Part shown: piece by piece, positions 1 to 9,520 of the stretch
Position numbering within the stretch: the first letter of the stretch is position 1
Layout: each line of letters starts with the position of its first letter
Origin: Isoetes taiwanensis
Lineage: Eukaryota > Streptophyta > Lycopodiopsida > Isoetales > Isoetaceae
Direction of reading: 5' to 3'
Length of the DNA: 64,000 nt
Assembly: GCA_021234155.1 (NCBI GenBank)
Contig: JAJEKV010000084.1
Span: 1,880,545 to 1,944,544, forward strand
The notes under the pieces: generated by a model
Told to the model about the DNA's origin: nothing
Databases searched by the model: none
The model's input: only the letters and a program-made list of their open reading frames with translations
Translations under genes and position numbers: made by a program

Positions 1-812
1 CTCTCGCACTAGCCCTGCTTTCCCCCTCTGTCTTCTCTCTGATGCATCATGATCCAGTTCCAAAATTTCTCGCTTGTTATCTCGATCCATGTCTTCTATC
101 TATTGCTGCCTTTCTTCCGACTTTACCCTTGCTGGGTTCACCATCCCTTCTCCTCCCATCTTCCTTCCTACAATTTCGTGGTATTCCGATCGTATAACCT
201 CTATCTAGGACGCTGCTGTCACACCAGCGAGAATGTGAAGAGCATCACTATTACTTACATTCTTCTCCCCTTCTGTTTTAGTATTGCTGATCGGATGGTC
301 ATGGAATTTCCTACCGTTTCCTGATCTAACTTTAAATAACACAGTTAATAAAATTCTATTGAATGACTAGACCTAAGATATTTGTGGAATGTGATCTCTT
401 AAGGTCGATTAAGAGATCACATCCCACAAATATCTTAGGTCTAGTCATAATCAATAGAATTTTATTAACTGTGTTATTTAAAGTAAAATCAGGAAACGGT
501 AGGAAATTCCATGACCATCCGATCAGCAATACGAAAACAGAAGGGGAGAAGAATGTAAGTAATAGTGATGCTCTTCACGTTCTCGTTGGTGTGGCAGCAG
601 CATCCTGGATAGAGGTTATACGATCGGAATCCCACGAAATTGTAAGAAGGAAGATGGGAGGAGAAGGGATGGTGAACCCGGCAAGGGTAAAGAAGGAAGA
701 AAGGCAGCAATAGATAGAAGATATGGATCGAGATAACAAGCGAGAAATTTAGGAACTGGATCATGATGCATCAAGGAGAAGATAGAGGGGGAAAGCAGGG
801 CCAATGCGAGAG
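1..812. repeat. Large inverted repeat (about 400-bp arms, 6-bp spacer)
   Basis: The left arm (about 1-402) and right arm (about 409-812) are reverse complements of each other at roughly 95% by eye. The centre reads TCTCTTAA, then ggtcga (403-408), then TTAAGAGA. A 91-codon ORF at 49-324 (+) and one at 489-764 (-) are mirror copies, as expected of a palindrome, and I do not regard either as a gene. The left arm runs to the window edge, so the outer end may lie beyond it. Transcription through it would give a long hairpin RNA. It could be a foldback transposon, a MITE-like element, or a hairpin locus that feeds small RNAs. No transposase is visible inside. Confidence 0.85.
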
Positions 813-1651
813 CAGGATATCGCGTATTGCAACTGTGGCTTGAATTGTGATTTCTCTGCCGTCAGCAAAGGGCCTGCGCTCACTGCTTTAGGAGTCATTG
901 TTTTACCTGCTTCAGGGTTCATCTTGTATTTGATATGGAGGATGAGGGATATAACTATGAGGATATGTATCGTACACACTATTAAGGTGGAGCCAGATGG
1001 GTTTCAAGACCGGTAAGGAAGAGGAAGATAAAGAATGGGCAAACAAGTAGAGAGTCCATTTAAAAGAATGCATGAGGTTCATCTGGTTAATGAAACAGAG
1101 GTATCAGTTCAGCACACACATTTCTCTACCATGCAAAAAGGGGGGTGGTCTGTAAGTTGTGCGAGGACATCAATCCCATGGATGGTGCTTGCCAAAGGTG
1201 ATATCTCCCGGGGAACAGTAGGGGCATGGTGGAATCGGTGATGATGCTTCCCTTTTTGTTTTGCAGCGGTGGTCCCTGACAGGAAAACCAAGGAAAGTAG
1301 TTAGGAGGGACCAGAAGGACCCTTGTTCGATGCCGCACTAAGACTTTTGGTATGCTTTGATTGCAGGGAGGTGCATAAGTCATTGGGCATGAGGCTTGAA
1401 AATGAAATTATTAATATGTGAATATTTAGCTTTGGTCTTAATTGGGTATGGATAGTATATTATATGCTGTAATCCTGCGGGCTATGACCCTTTTTTGTGG
1501 AATATAAAAGGTATTATAGTCACTTGGTCACCTTTTTTTCGATTTAACTAAAACAAAACATGCATGCTACTATTATGACCAAATTAAAGGCATCACAGCA
1601 ACACATAACTTAATATTAACTAACTTTTGTATGACAAAATTTCTACATAAT
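813..1651. other. Intergenic, no gene recognised
   Basis: Short ORFs occur on both strands but none has a recognisable domain. The last 250 bases are AT-rich and form the 3' flank of the histone-like ORF on the minus strand. Confidence 0.5.
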
Positions 1652-2131
1652 CTAGCAGTCCTCCTTCTTGATGAATCTGGCTAGCTTCATATCCCTAGGG
1701 ATGCAAGTTACTTTCTTAGCATGAAGAACACATGCTAAAGAATCTTCAAAATGCTGAACCAGCTTCTGCTCCGCTACTTCCTGTAACGCGAGCAACATAT
1801 CATCTATTACTCGGTTGGTCTTGACGAACTCATGCAAGATCTTGCATGTCAATCTTGCAAAGGCGGCTCGAGGTATCAGAAGTCCATAGCTCCTCTGGAA
1901 GTGCCGAATCTCCTGGGCAGCTTTCGCGAAGTACGAGTCTCTTCTCCTCTTCATGGGCTTCTTCGGTGGTGTTGGTCTTTCTGGGGGTGGCTTCAGGGTG
2001 TTATCCTTCGTGGGTCTTCCTCCTTCCACATACTGAACCCTGTTTTGCTGGTAATACTTGGCGTAAGCCGTGTACATCTTCATGTACTCCTTGTACCCGT
2101 GCCGGCTTTTTTTGCTTCTTGGGGTCCGCAT
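1652..2131 (-). CDS. Divergent histone H3-fold protein (C-terminal ORF)
   Basis: 159 codons from the first ATG of the open frame. Residues 72-158 line up with the H3 histone fold without a gap. They show an alpha-N segment EIRHFQRS, then LLIPRAAFARL, then LLALQEVAE, FEDS, HAKKVT, and finally PRDMKLAR near the C-terminus. EIRHFQ and LLIP recall plant CENH3, but loop 1 has the length of canonical H3, so it is not a clear CENH3. Residues 1-70 form a basic, Tyr/Pro-rich tail unlike the usual H3 tail. The same frame continues upstream through five stops toward the ATG at 2710, so the annotated start may not be the original one. A histone fold implies nucleosome binding in the nucleus; whether this copy is expressed is unknown. 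It may be an intact 3' part of a decayed gene. Confidence 0.6.
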   Translation of the reverse strand: MRTPRSKKSRHGYKEYMKMYTAYAKYYQQNRVQYVEGGRPTKDNTLKPPPERPTPPKKPMKRRRDSYFAKAAQEIRHFQRSYGLLIPRAAFARLTCKILHEFVKTNRVIDDMLLALQEVAEQKLVQHFEDSLACVLHAKKVTCIPRDMKLARFIKKEDC

Positions 2132-2742
2132 CTGTTTTAGGCCAGGCTGGGTAGGGAGGTGGTGCCTCTAGTTCTTCATTGTCTGCTTCTTCATTACCTG
2201 GATTTGAGGGTCCTGTTTCTTGTTTGTGGCAGGTATCCTCCAAGCATCATCATCTGACTCAGTGTCCGAAGATGAAGATGGGGGTCTATCGGGCTCTCTC
2301 TCTGTGATCTTCACCCCCTTGTTGGGGGTTTTCTTTGTCTTCCTTGTAGGCACGTTTCCCAGGAGTGGGTCATTGCCCTTCTCGGCCCTCTGTCGCGCAA
2401 GTTCTTCCCTCTCTGCTAAGCTTCGTTTCTTCTATTCTCTTTTCCTCTTCTTAATCCTCCTTAGGTGACAAGCCTCCCTCTCTGCACTTTGTTGATCTTG
2501 TTCCTCGTCTGCATGTTCCTCATCCTACTGGGTTTTGGGGTTTTACTGCTCGTTTTGTTGGCCTTGGTCGTCCTGTTCTTGTTCTTCGTGCTCTGTGTTT
2601 TGCTTCTCTTGATCGGGAATTTGAGAATCTTCAGTTTTTCCGCGTTTCTAGGCCTCCCTCGCCTTTTGTTCAGCAGCGAGAACTTGGAAGCTGCTGGATC
2701 CGTCTTCCATAACTATCTGGCTGTTTGTTTAGTGCGAGCGAT
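2132..2742 (-). pseudogene. Broken long N-terminal region of the H3-like gene
   Basis: Read on the minus strand, 2739-2716 encodes ARTKQTAR, the exact start of the histone H3 tail. It is preceded by ATC where ATG would be expected and followed by TAG where Lys9 would be. The same frame then stays open for 83 codons (2712-2464), is Lys/Arg-rich, and contains an AT-hook-like KRRGRPR. The frame of the histone fold has an ATG at 2710 and an acidic Gln/Glu-rich reading, with stops at 2648-2650, 2543-2545, 2525-2527, 2432-2434 and 2168-2170. A third frame (2243-2001) reads a proline/acidic stretch that would join the fold frame by losing one A from the 7-A run near 2110. So the tail is shared among three frames. 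I read this as a decayed gene, or possibly one with sequence errors. No clear intron explains it. Confidence 0.6.
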
Positions 2743-2846
2743 ACCTGCTATCGCCTTGACCACCTCAATGGCACTCTAAAATCGGCTTGCAGGCTGGAGC
2801 TCGACAATTGGAGGGGAAGAGTACAAATGACGTACCCTATGGGGTC

Positions 2847-2876
2847 TATTTTATAGGGCTTGGGATCCTAGGGTTT
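2847..2876 (-). promoter_or_regulatory. TATA box and telo-box upstream of the H3-like gene
   Basis: On the minus strand TATAAAATA lies at 2855-2847, about 105 bases before the ARTKQTAR segment. AAACCCTA (telo-box core) lies just upstream at 2876-2869. Telo-boxes are common in plant promoters of histone and translation genes. Spacing and order fit a promoter that reads toward the H3-like ORF. Confidence 0.5.
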
Positions 2877-2969
2877 CCACTTATAATTTTCATGCTATCT
2901 AACTATTTAGAATATCATTATTTGCTGGCTTGAAATATATATTTGGTTCCTAAGACAAAATTTACTCCC

Positions 2970-3040
2970 ATTACTCACAAATGCACTAGAGGCTCGAGCT
3001 AATTTTTAGAAAAGGCTCCAGGCGCACTTTGTGAGTAGTC
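2970..3040. repeat. Short hairpin repeat, copy 1
   Basis: A left arm near 2970-2985 (ATTACTCACAAATGCA) pairs imperfectly with the right arm GCGCACTTTGTGAGTAGTC at 3022-3040. It is related to the better-preserved hairpin at 3181-3254. Confidence 0.6.
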
Positions 3041-3180
3041 ACCCTTTTTTAACTTAATTTTATATTTTCTAGATACATTCTTATGGGTATGAGAGTTTTT
3101 CCTAGCTTAGAATTTGATTTTAAGCCTCTTTGCACTATTAGATAACCCTAATTGTCTATGTTTCTTGGTGAATTATGCTC

Positions 3181-3254
3181 GACTACTCACACAGTGCGCG
3201 AGATGCTAGAGGTAAAATTTCGGTAAGGCCTCCAAGCGCACTCTGTGAGTAGTC
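3181..3254. repeat. Short hairpin repeat, copy 2
   Basis: GACTACTCACACAGTGCGC (3181-3199) and GCGCACTCTGTGAGTAGTC (3236-3254) pair at 18 of 19 positions around a 36-base loop. It is the second copy, about 215 bp from the first, in the 5' flank of the H3-like gene. Confidence 0.75.
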
Positions 3255-3459
3255 ACTTTCTAGTGGCCAAAAATTTCAGGTTTTATTAAGACTTTCAACT
3301 TTACTTTTGCTAACTATTACTAGTTTAGCTTATTACTCTAAGATGAGAAAAAAAATCCCATTGTTTGAGGCTTATGCTTGGGTTGTTATCTCCGAGATGG
3401 AAGTTCTAACTGGAAAATGGCCACTGCTTGATCTTGGTCCTCCAAGATCACTGCTGCGA

Positions 3460-4240
3460 TACCACTGTGATGTCCCCTGCTCGTATACAATGCTCCCATT
3501 GTATAAGAACTGGAGTTTAACCAACGCAGATGCTGACAGAGGCCGTCCATCTAACATCGAATCCTTGCTAACTGACAAGAACTCGATGGGAAAGAGTGGA
3601 CATGTCATTCATCCCGTCTCCTTCGAGATTGACCTAGCTGCGGAAGCGTAAACAAACATAAGTACATAGCATCAAATAAATATAGTTCCACCTCGATGGG
3701 TGGCTTACCATACATCTGCATCAACATCATCAGTACAACAACATGGGGGAAAACCTACCCAAGGCTCTGACTCAAGGAGTGGACTGACAGCTTGGGTCTC
3801 TAGAGATCAAATCAGACAGAGTTCATAACAATGGACTTGGCTGGCATAGAACATGGACATTGAGTAGTCCGCTCCATCTGCCCCTCCTATGCATACTTTG
3901 CAGAATAGGCTGATAAGTCCTGGTTCGGCTGCATAGCCAAAGGGGCTACTTCCGGGTTTCTCCAGTCCCGATGAGGCAGGAGGAGATCACTCCCTCCAGA
4001 GGCATGCATGCCTATTGAGCCAATGCTCGTCTACGACTTGAACCCCATTGAAGGTGACGTATCACTCAAGAGGTGTCGAACCCATGCCTTGCCCACACTC
4101 AGCGACAAATCATCATGCCTAGCCTGCTAAGATCCCCGGTAGACTTTACACACCAGAGAGATCAATCTGTAACGGGCATGTCCTCCTTATACGCCAGTCT
4201 AACCCCGCCATCCACAGCCAAGCGAGCTCTTATACATAGG
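3460..4240 (-). repeat. Dispersed LTR-like repeat (family X), copy 1
   Basis: This stretch resembles 27005-27458 plus 35006-35080 over several hundred bases in the same orientation. At its low end the minus strand reads TGGTATCGCAGC, a degraded version of the TGGTATCAGAGC primer-binding site complementary to initiator tRNA-Met. In copy 2 the site is intact. That places an LTR at higher coordinates on the minus strand, roughly 3479 onward. The outer LTR boundary was not found. Short ORFs here are not genes. Confidence 0.6.
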
Positions 4241-6204
4241 CCACAATAATTTGAGAATTATGAAGGCTAACTAGGTACATGATCTACTACGGCCTTTTGT
4301 CTCTTACCCCTTTCCCAATACATAGGTGCTCACAAAGATCAACCATAATCATCCATAGAACAGAAAAATAAAATACCATATAATCTATCTATCTAATATA
4401 CATGGTTAGGTTCTTTCATTAGAGGCTGAGATCTCGGAATCTATAGGGCCTCTAAGGCTATTTAACATATCAATTCGGCCTAATGTCGGATGGGAAGTCG
4501 GCATTGCACAACAGAATGACCACCTATCGGATCCTTGGCTTGCTCCAGCTCCAGAGACGGCATTCATGCTATCAATCAGGAAGGATATGAACGAATTCAG
4601 GAGATCTGTTGCGCAAAGCGGGCTTCGCGGCGTCGTATAGGTAGCGCAAGCGCTTGGTGAGGCAACCTTTTGGAGCTGGAATCCGAGATGGGCAAGTTTA
4701 GGGTTCCAGTCCCTTTTACATGACTCTTTTAGGGTTAGGATCTAAAGGTCATGTGGGGCTTTGCCACGTGGCAAAATGGGGTTATATGCACATGTTAAAG
4801 GGCATGTGCAACATAACAAGTTGCCTCCTAGGGTGCAACCCTTTACAGTCTCCAAGTACATGTCGTCATGGGCAACATGTACATGACGTGGCAGTATAAT
4901 ATATGTATTCCTACCATACATTATGTTGAAACGTCACAAGCCCGAAACTCCAATATCACAATTCTTATAAACCATGATAAACTCATGCGAGAAAACGAAG
5001 TGAAGGAGGAACGTACCTCCCAAAGGAGAGCCGAGAGAAGCATGTCCAGAAGGAAGAATAGAAGAGAAAGGGTGAGGAAAGGAGTTGTCTGGAGATCTGG
5101 CCAAATTGAGGTAACCCGAAGAAGCGACATCGCAAAAGAGAAGATTGTAGTGAAAAGCTCATTGTGGGAGGAGATATTAGAGCAAAGCTTTGGGGTGGGC
5201 TCAACAATGATAAAATTGTATTGTTGTTAGAAGAACACCAAATAACCTCGTCATACTAAGAACCGGTACATATGTCACTTGTTCTCTAATATGATTACAG
5301 TGTGGATCGGTGCCATTGAGTTGCCTCTAATTGTTGCAATGCAAGATTGCTGCAAACATTCGTTCTATGATGAGGAAGCACCTCTAGCCATATTCTTGCA
5401 AGGTAATCTATATACTCATATTAAAAGTAAAACAGGTAGTGCAAAGATGGTCATCATGATGTATTCCTTGCCATCATGATTGTATACATCTTAATGGTGG
5501 TCTTCCATAGCCATCATAATATCTTATACATCTTGAGGCTAATGACGTTATTATCCTTTGGTCGAAATGGTTTATTTAAGTTGTTCTTTTTGTATTTGTG
5601 TTTGCAGAGTAGCCTTGGCAATCCATTACTGTGAAGCATAGCTACACCACCTTTTGTACAAAAAATCAACTCTTGGTAATAAGGAAGGTCCTCTAACTAT
5701 ATTCTTGCAGGGATAATCTGTATATTCATCTTGCAATTTTAATAAATAGTGCAAAAATGGAAGTGAAAATATAGCTTGACAATAGCATTCCTTGTTAGAT
5801 ATATAAATATAGCGGCAATGGTAATAGGAAACCTTCAACAAAGACTGCATGAATATGTCTTACCTACACAAAATTTATACCCTTCAGGCCGTTTAATATG
5901 AGATGTCTTAAATTGGATGCTATACATGTCCTTTTAATGTGAACTACATGTACATCATTTGGGTAATCTATTCTGTTAATAATATGCTAGCCCATTATAT
6001 GATAACACAGGTTCCTTCATAGCCCAGTTGGGTTCTCGTGGATATCAAAAATCTATCTATCTATCTATTTGATATATTGGTTCTTGTTATGGCAAGCTAT
6101 TTCCAAGGCGAACGTTGATTTATTGTCCAACTTTTCTCAATCTTTTATAAGCTTCTCCTTACTTTTACATTATATTTGGAGTTTGAGGATTCAATATCTA
6201 CGTC
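4241..6204. other. Intergenic, no gene recognised
   Basis: I see no domain-bearing ORF. A loose direct repeat of about 100 bp is present (around 5340-5460 and 5660-5765; both copies contain ATATTCTTGCA and a GTGCAAA-ATGG end). The ORF at 4868-5230 is rich in Arg/Glu but matches nothing I know. (CTAT)n occurs at about 6048-6068. Confidence 0.4.
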
Positions 6205-6342
6205 TCTATGAGTTTTGCATTTTCATAACTCTATGGGCAACAAAACCAAATGTTTAAATGCGAATTATATACATGCCTCTATGAGTTTTGCGTCTTCATA
6301 ACTCTATGGGCATCAAAACCAAATGTTTAAATGTGAATTATA
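6205..6342. repeat. Tandem duplication of a 69-bp unit
   Basis: The stretch starting CTCTATGAGTTTTGC at about 6205 recurs at 6274 with few changes, including a shared CCAAATGTTTAAATG. It is not coding. Confidence 0.7.
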
Positions 6343-6687
6343 TACATGCCTCTATTGCACGCAATATCGTTGATTATTCGTGGCCCTATATATTTTGTTG
6401 TATTCTTTTTTATATACATTTCTTATTCCTCATTTCTTTCGTGACCCATTGTCGAAACTTGCAACACCACTAACAACTAAGATAGCTAACAATAACATGA
6501 TGAAAATAAAAACAACGTAAAGTTTACCTAGCCTTCATTCTGTCGATTTTAGGTCTCATTCTGCTATATTCTTCTTTTTCAAAAATGTAATAATTTAGTT
6601 GCAATTCTGTTTTTACTTGCATTCTTCAAAGAAACAAATTTGAGACTGAAATATTCTTGCATTCATTTAAGAAACACTGTCCATAAT

Positions 6688-6777
6688 ACAACTCAAAATA
6701 TGATACTTCAAGTATCAATTCCAGCAACACATTACAACTCAAAATATGATACTTCCAAGTATCAATTCCAGCAAACA
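6688..6777. repeat. Tandem duplication in the 3' flank of the recombinase gene
   Basis: ACAACTCAAAATATGATAC and the following TCAATTCCAGCAA occur twice, about 45 bp apart. Each copy contains the near-palindrome GATACTT(C)AAGTATC. It could act as a 3'-end signal or terminal motif of the element, but the sequence shows only the duplication. Confidence 0.6.
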
Positions 6778-6861
6778 CAGCAGAACTTCAAAGAGAACTT
6801 CAAGGAGAAGTAGCAGAGCCAAAAGCACAAGTTTTCGAGCCAAAACCCTTCATCATCTCGC

Positions 6862-8790
6862 TCATGATTTCCCTAGACATGAATGGCATAACAAATAACC
6901 ACTAGAAATATTGCCAATATGAACATTGATATTTTGAAAATCTGCACGCTTCACATCTGGAGAAGATTCTGTCAACATGTCTATGTCTTTGTTTAACTGT
7001 ATATCATCATCCCTCAAATCCTCAGCAGGAAACTGTAGATCAAAACTAGGAACAGTGGCAACAGAATTAACATTTCCAACAGTGGTAGGTTCCACAGAAT
7101 TCATTTGATAATTCGGAACAACATCTACAGCATCAGTATGCACAAGAAAACTACCTGGACATATACTAGAACTACCTGCACCTTGCATTCCTCGATCCAT
7201 ATCATCAATCTTCTCAAGTTCCTCCATGTATACATCTTCAAACATTCTCCTCTTTCCTTTCTCATCGAAAGGCTGTGAAACACATGACATAGCACACTTT
7301 GTCTGCAAATCCAAGGTCTTGTCATACCTGTAATATATTATAAAATTAAACCACATTAAATAAGTAAAAGAAAAAGCAAGGAAGAAAGTAACACACCTAG
7401 AATATGCTTCAGGCAGACGCTGGCCAGTCACCCTCATACCAATATTAGTAGGAACATGCGCCCTCGTCATTCTGGAAACCACGGTACATCTACCAGATTT
7501 GTTGCTGAACTGGCCCTCAATACCAACAGTCAACAACATATACTTGACCCAACCAGCCAATTTTCTAGCAGACACCCTATTTTTCGAATTAAACCAGATC
7601 GGTCCCCTATGATTAATGATTGCTTGCATGAAACAATGCCAATTCCCCGCAGTCCCATCAGTATTAGGCTTAGGCACAGCCATATGTTTCTGCAATTGTG
7701 TAAATGTAAGAATTACATCAATCTCATAGCACCGGCAAGGTCTTCGAAACTGTTCCTCCTGATAATGATTCATATCAGTATCATTATTCTTAGAAAGTCT
7801 CTCACTATATTCAAGATATTCTTGTCCATTTTCTTTTCCAACCGAGAAATCAGTCATAAGCAACTGATGCACCTCACCTTGACCTCGAATAGCAAATCGA
7901 GCCACACAATAGTAAAGAAATCTCTTCTGCAAACCTTTAGGATGACAGATTGAATGATCTACATCAGCAAGAAGGAGCTGCTCACTAGCATAAGATATTT
8001 CTTCCACTTCCTTCCTCTTCTTACACACCCCTGGAGTGTTCCTGGAACGTCTCATGGATGCCACACAAGCGAGCCTTGCCCTCTCAAATATTGGAGACTC
8101 TTTGATACAGAATTTTACCTCAGAAATCCAGTATTGGCAATTCTAATTTCTTGATTTCTTCGAATTATTGCACCAAATTTTCGAAACATATCGTGAAGCC
8201 TGCAAGAAACAAAGGTAAATTAATAACAAAATTTATAATAAATATAAAACAAGCAAGAAACAATTATGAAGTTACAAGTAGCAAACACAATAATATAAAG
8301 CAAAGGTAAGTTACTCACGATTCTGGAGGATAGAATGATCCTTTCTTGTCTTTCTTCACCACTTGCATCATAAATTTCTCTAATAAGGAAGCAAATAAGG
8401 AAAGATCCAACTCCTCAATAGATTTCTCCAAAGAAAGAAATGCCATAAGTCTGCCTCCAAAGATCAAATCTGTTCCTAGCCCAAGCGATCTTAGCAGCAG
8501 ATCTACTAATACCTCCAACATCTACCTCTTGCTGTAATTTCTCATCTAACTCCACAAATGGAAGCCTACTACCACTAGGATCTGCAACAGGAACAATCAT
8601 AGGTTCAGCACTGGCCTCTATTATATACTTAGTAATGGCTTCCTTCAGAAAGTAAAGCCTTCTCAAAATCAGCAACAGTTTCATTGGCCTCATCCAAAAT
8701 GTTCAAAGTAGCAAGCTTCTGTGTCTGCAGCTCCGTTTCAGCAATGCTATTTGTGATATCTCTAAGAATAGGCTCCTGAAGATCATCCAT
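6862..8790 (-). pseudogene. Crypton-type (DUF3504) tyrosine recombinase, decayed
   Basis: The main ORF (8064-6862, 400 codons) matches the DUF3504 tyrosine recombinase domain found in Cryptons and in ZMYM/QRICH1-type proteins. Visible landmarks are FAIRGQGE (Arg60), EYLEYSERLSKN (Lys92), SNKSGRC (Arg192), TGQR and EAYSR (Tyr221). The box usually reads N-H-S-x-R and T-G-H; here Lys189 and Gln215 replace the two histidines. A 69-base GT-AG intron (7396-7328) lies just after Tyr221 and keeps the frame open if retained. The N-terminal part continues upstream in shifted frames: WARNRFDLWRQTYG (near 8460), then LFASLLEKFMMQVVKKD (near 8380), then an intron from GTGAGT to CAG, then a short exon. A plausible start ATG is at 8790. 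At least three frame breaks (near 8640, 8460, 8150) make this copy unlikely to be active. Confidence 0.7.
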
Positions 8791-9430
8791 CACAAATCTA
8801 CAAGAAAAAATCTAAATTAGTAACAAGAACAGAAAAATAAAAGAAGAATAACGAAAAACAAGAAAGATACTTGCCTTTTTTAGAGAATGCTTGAACAAAC
8901 CGCCCGGATCAAACGAAAACCTAGAATTCAAGTCTGAAACTCGTCCTAGAGTATAAATCAGAACTTGAAACAATCTATGAAGCACAAAACACCGACAAGA
9001 GAACCTGCATGCAAGGATTTCTTGTAAAAAGGCCATCCTAGATATCTTTAGAGTCGTCCTACATCCTCCAGCACGCATATTGAAGCAAGAAATGGGCAAG
9101 CAAGTAAAAAAAACTTCTATAATCTTCTCACAGCTTCATCAAACAGAAATAGCACCAGCAGAAACCATGAGATCGGCTATACTTTCACAGAAAATAAAGC
9201 AAGAACCATAAAACAGACCAAGAAACTTCAGAAACTTCGTCAAAATCTTCAGAAACTTCGTCTAACTAACCCTCAGACCTAGATGGCGCCACCGGAAGGA
9301 AACACAGCGATGGCGCCACCGCAAAGAGGACGATCGGCTAAAGAAACACAGCGATGGCGCAGGAAGAAGAAAGGGAAAAAAAAATGCGACAGAATGAAGG
9401 CTAGGCAAAACTTCACGTTAGGGTAATGTC

Positions 9431-9516
9431 ACTTTAGGTGACATTCCCACATGTCAACGTTGCCTCCGCGCTAACACGCGTCGGCAACGTTTCCACGTGG
9501 AAATGTCACCTAAAGT
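9431..9516. repeat. Hairpin with 40-bp arms
   Basis: 9431-9470 and 9477-9516 are inverted copies matching at 34 of 40 positions around the loop CTAACA. The inner part reads CAACGTTGCCTCCGCG. A related core occurs in the larger hairpin at 20121-20241. Confidence 0.85.
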
Positions 9517-9520
9517 TGAG

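Larger units (their letters stand above)
6515..9420 (-). mobile_element. TIR-bounded element carrying a Crypton-like recombinase
   Basis: The sequence at 6515-6546 and the reverse complement of 9387-9420 match over about 32 bases with two substitutions and one or two single-base gaps. The shared core is CCTAGCCTTCATTCTGTCG. Between these inverted ends lies one minus-strand gene of the DUF3504/Crypton tyrosine recombinase type. I found no convincing target-site duplication next to the ends. A 40-bp-arm hairpin sits 10 bases outside the right end (9431-9516) and could be part of the element. Cryptons are not known for terminal inverted repeats. The unit may therefore be a recombinase gene carried by a DNA transposon, or a different class of element. 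Confidence 0.55.

Noticed and set aside
49-764. Two similar 91-codon ORFs on opposite strands as a gene pair
   Set aside because: They are mirror readings of one inverted repeat with no recognisable domain.
1652-2131. Calling the H3-like ORF a CENH3
   Set aside because: Some alpha-N residues resemble CENH3, but loop 1 is not extended and the C-terminus differs, so the identity is left open.
2220-2779. Leucine-rich plus-strand ORFs that look like a membrane protein
   Set aside because: They are the antisense of the purine-rich tail of the H3-like gene; Leu/Phe runs arise from CTT/TTC complements of AAG/GAA codons.
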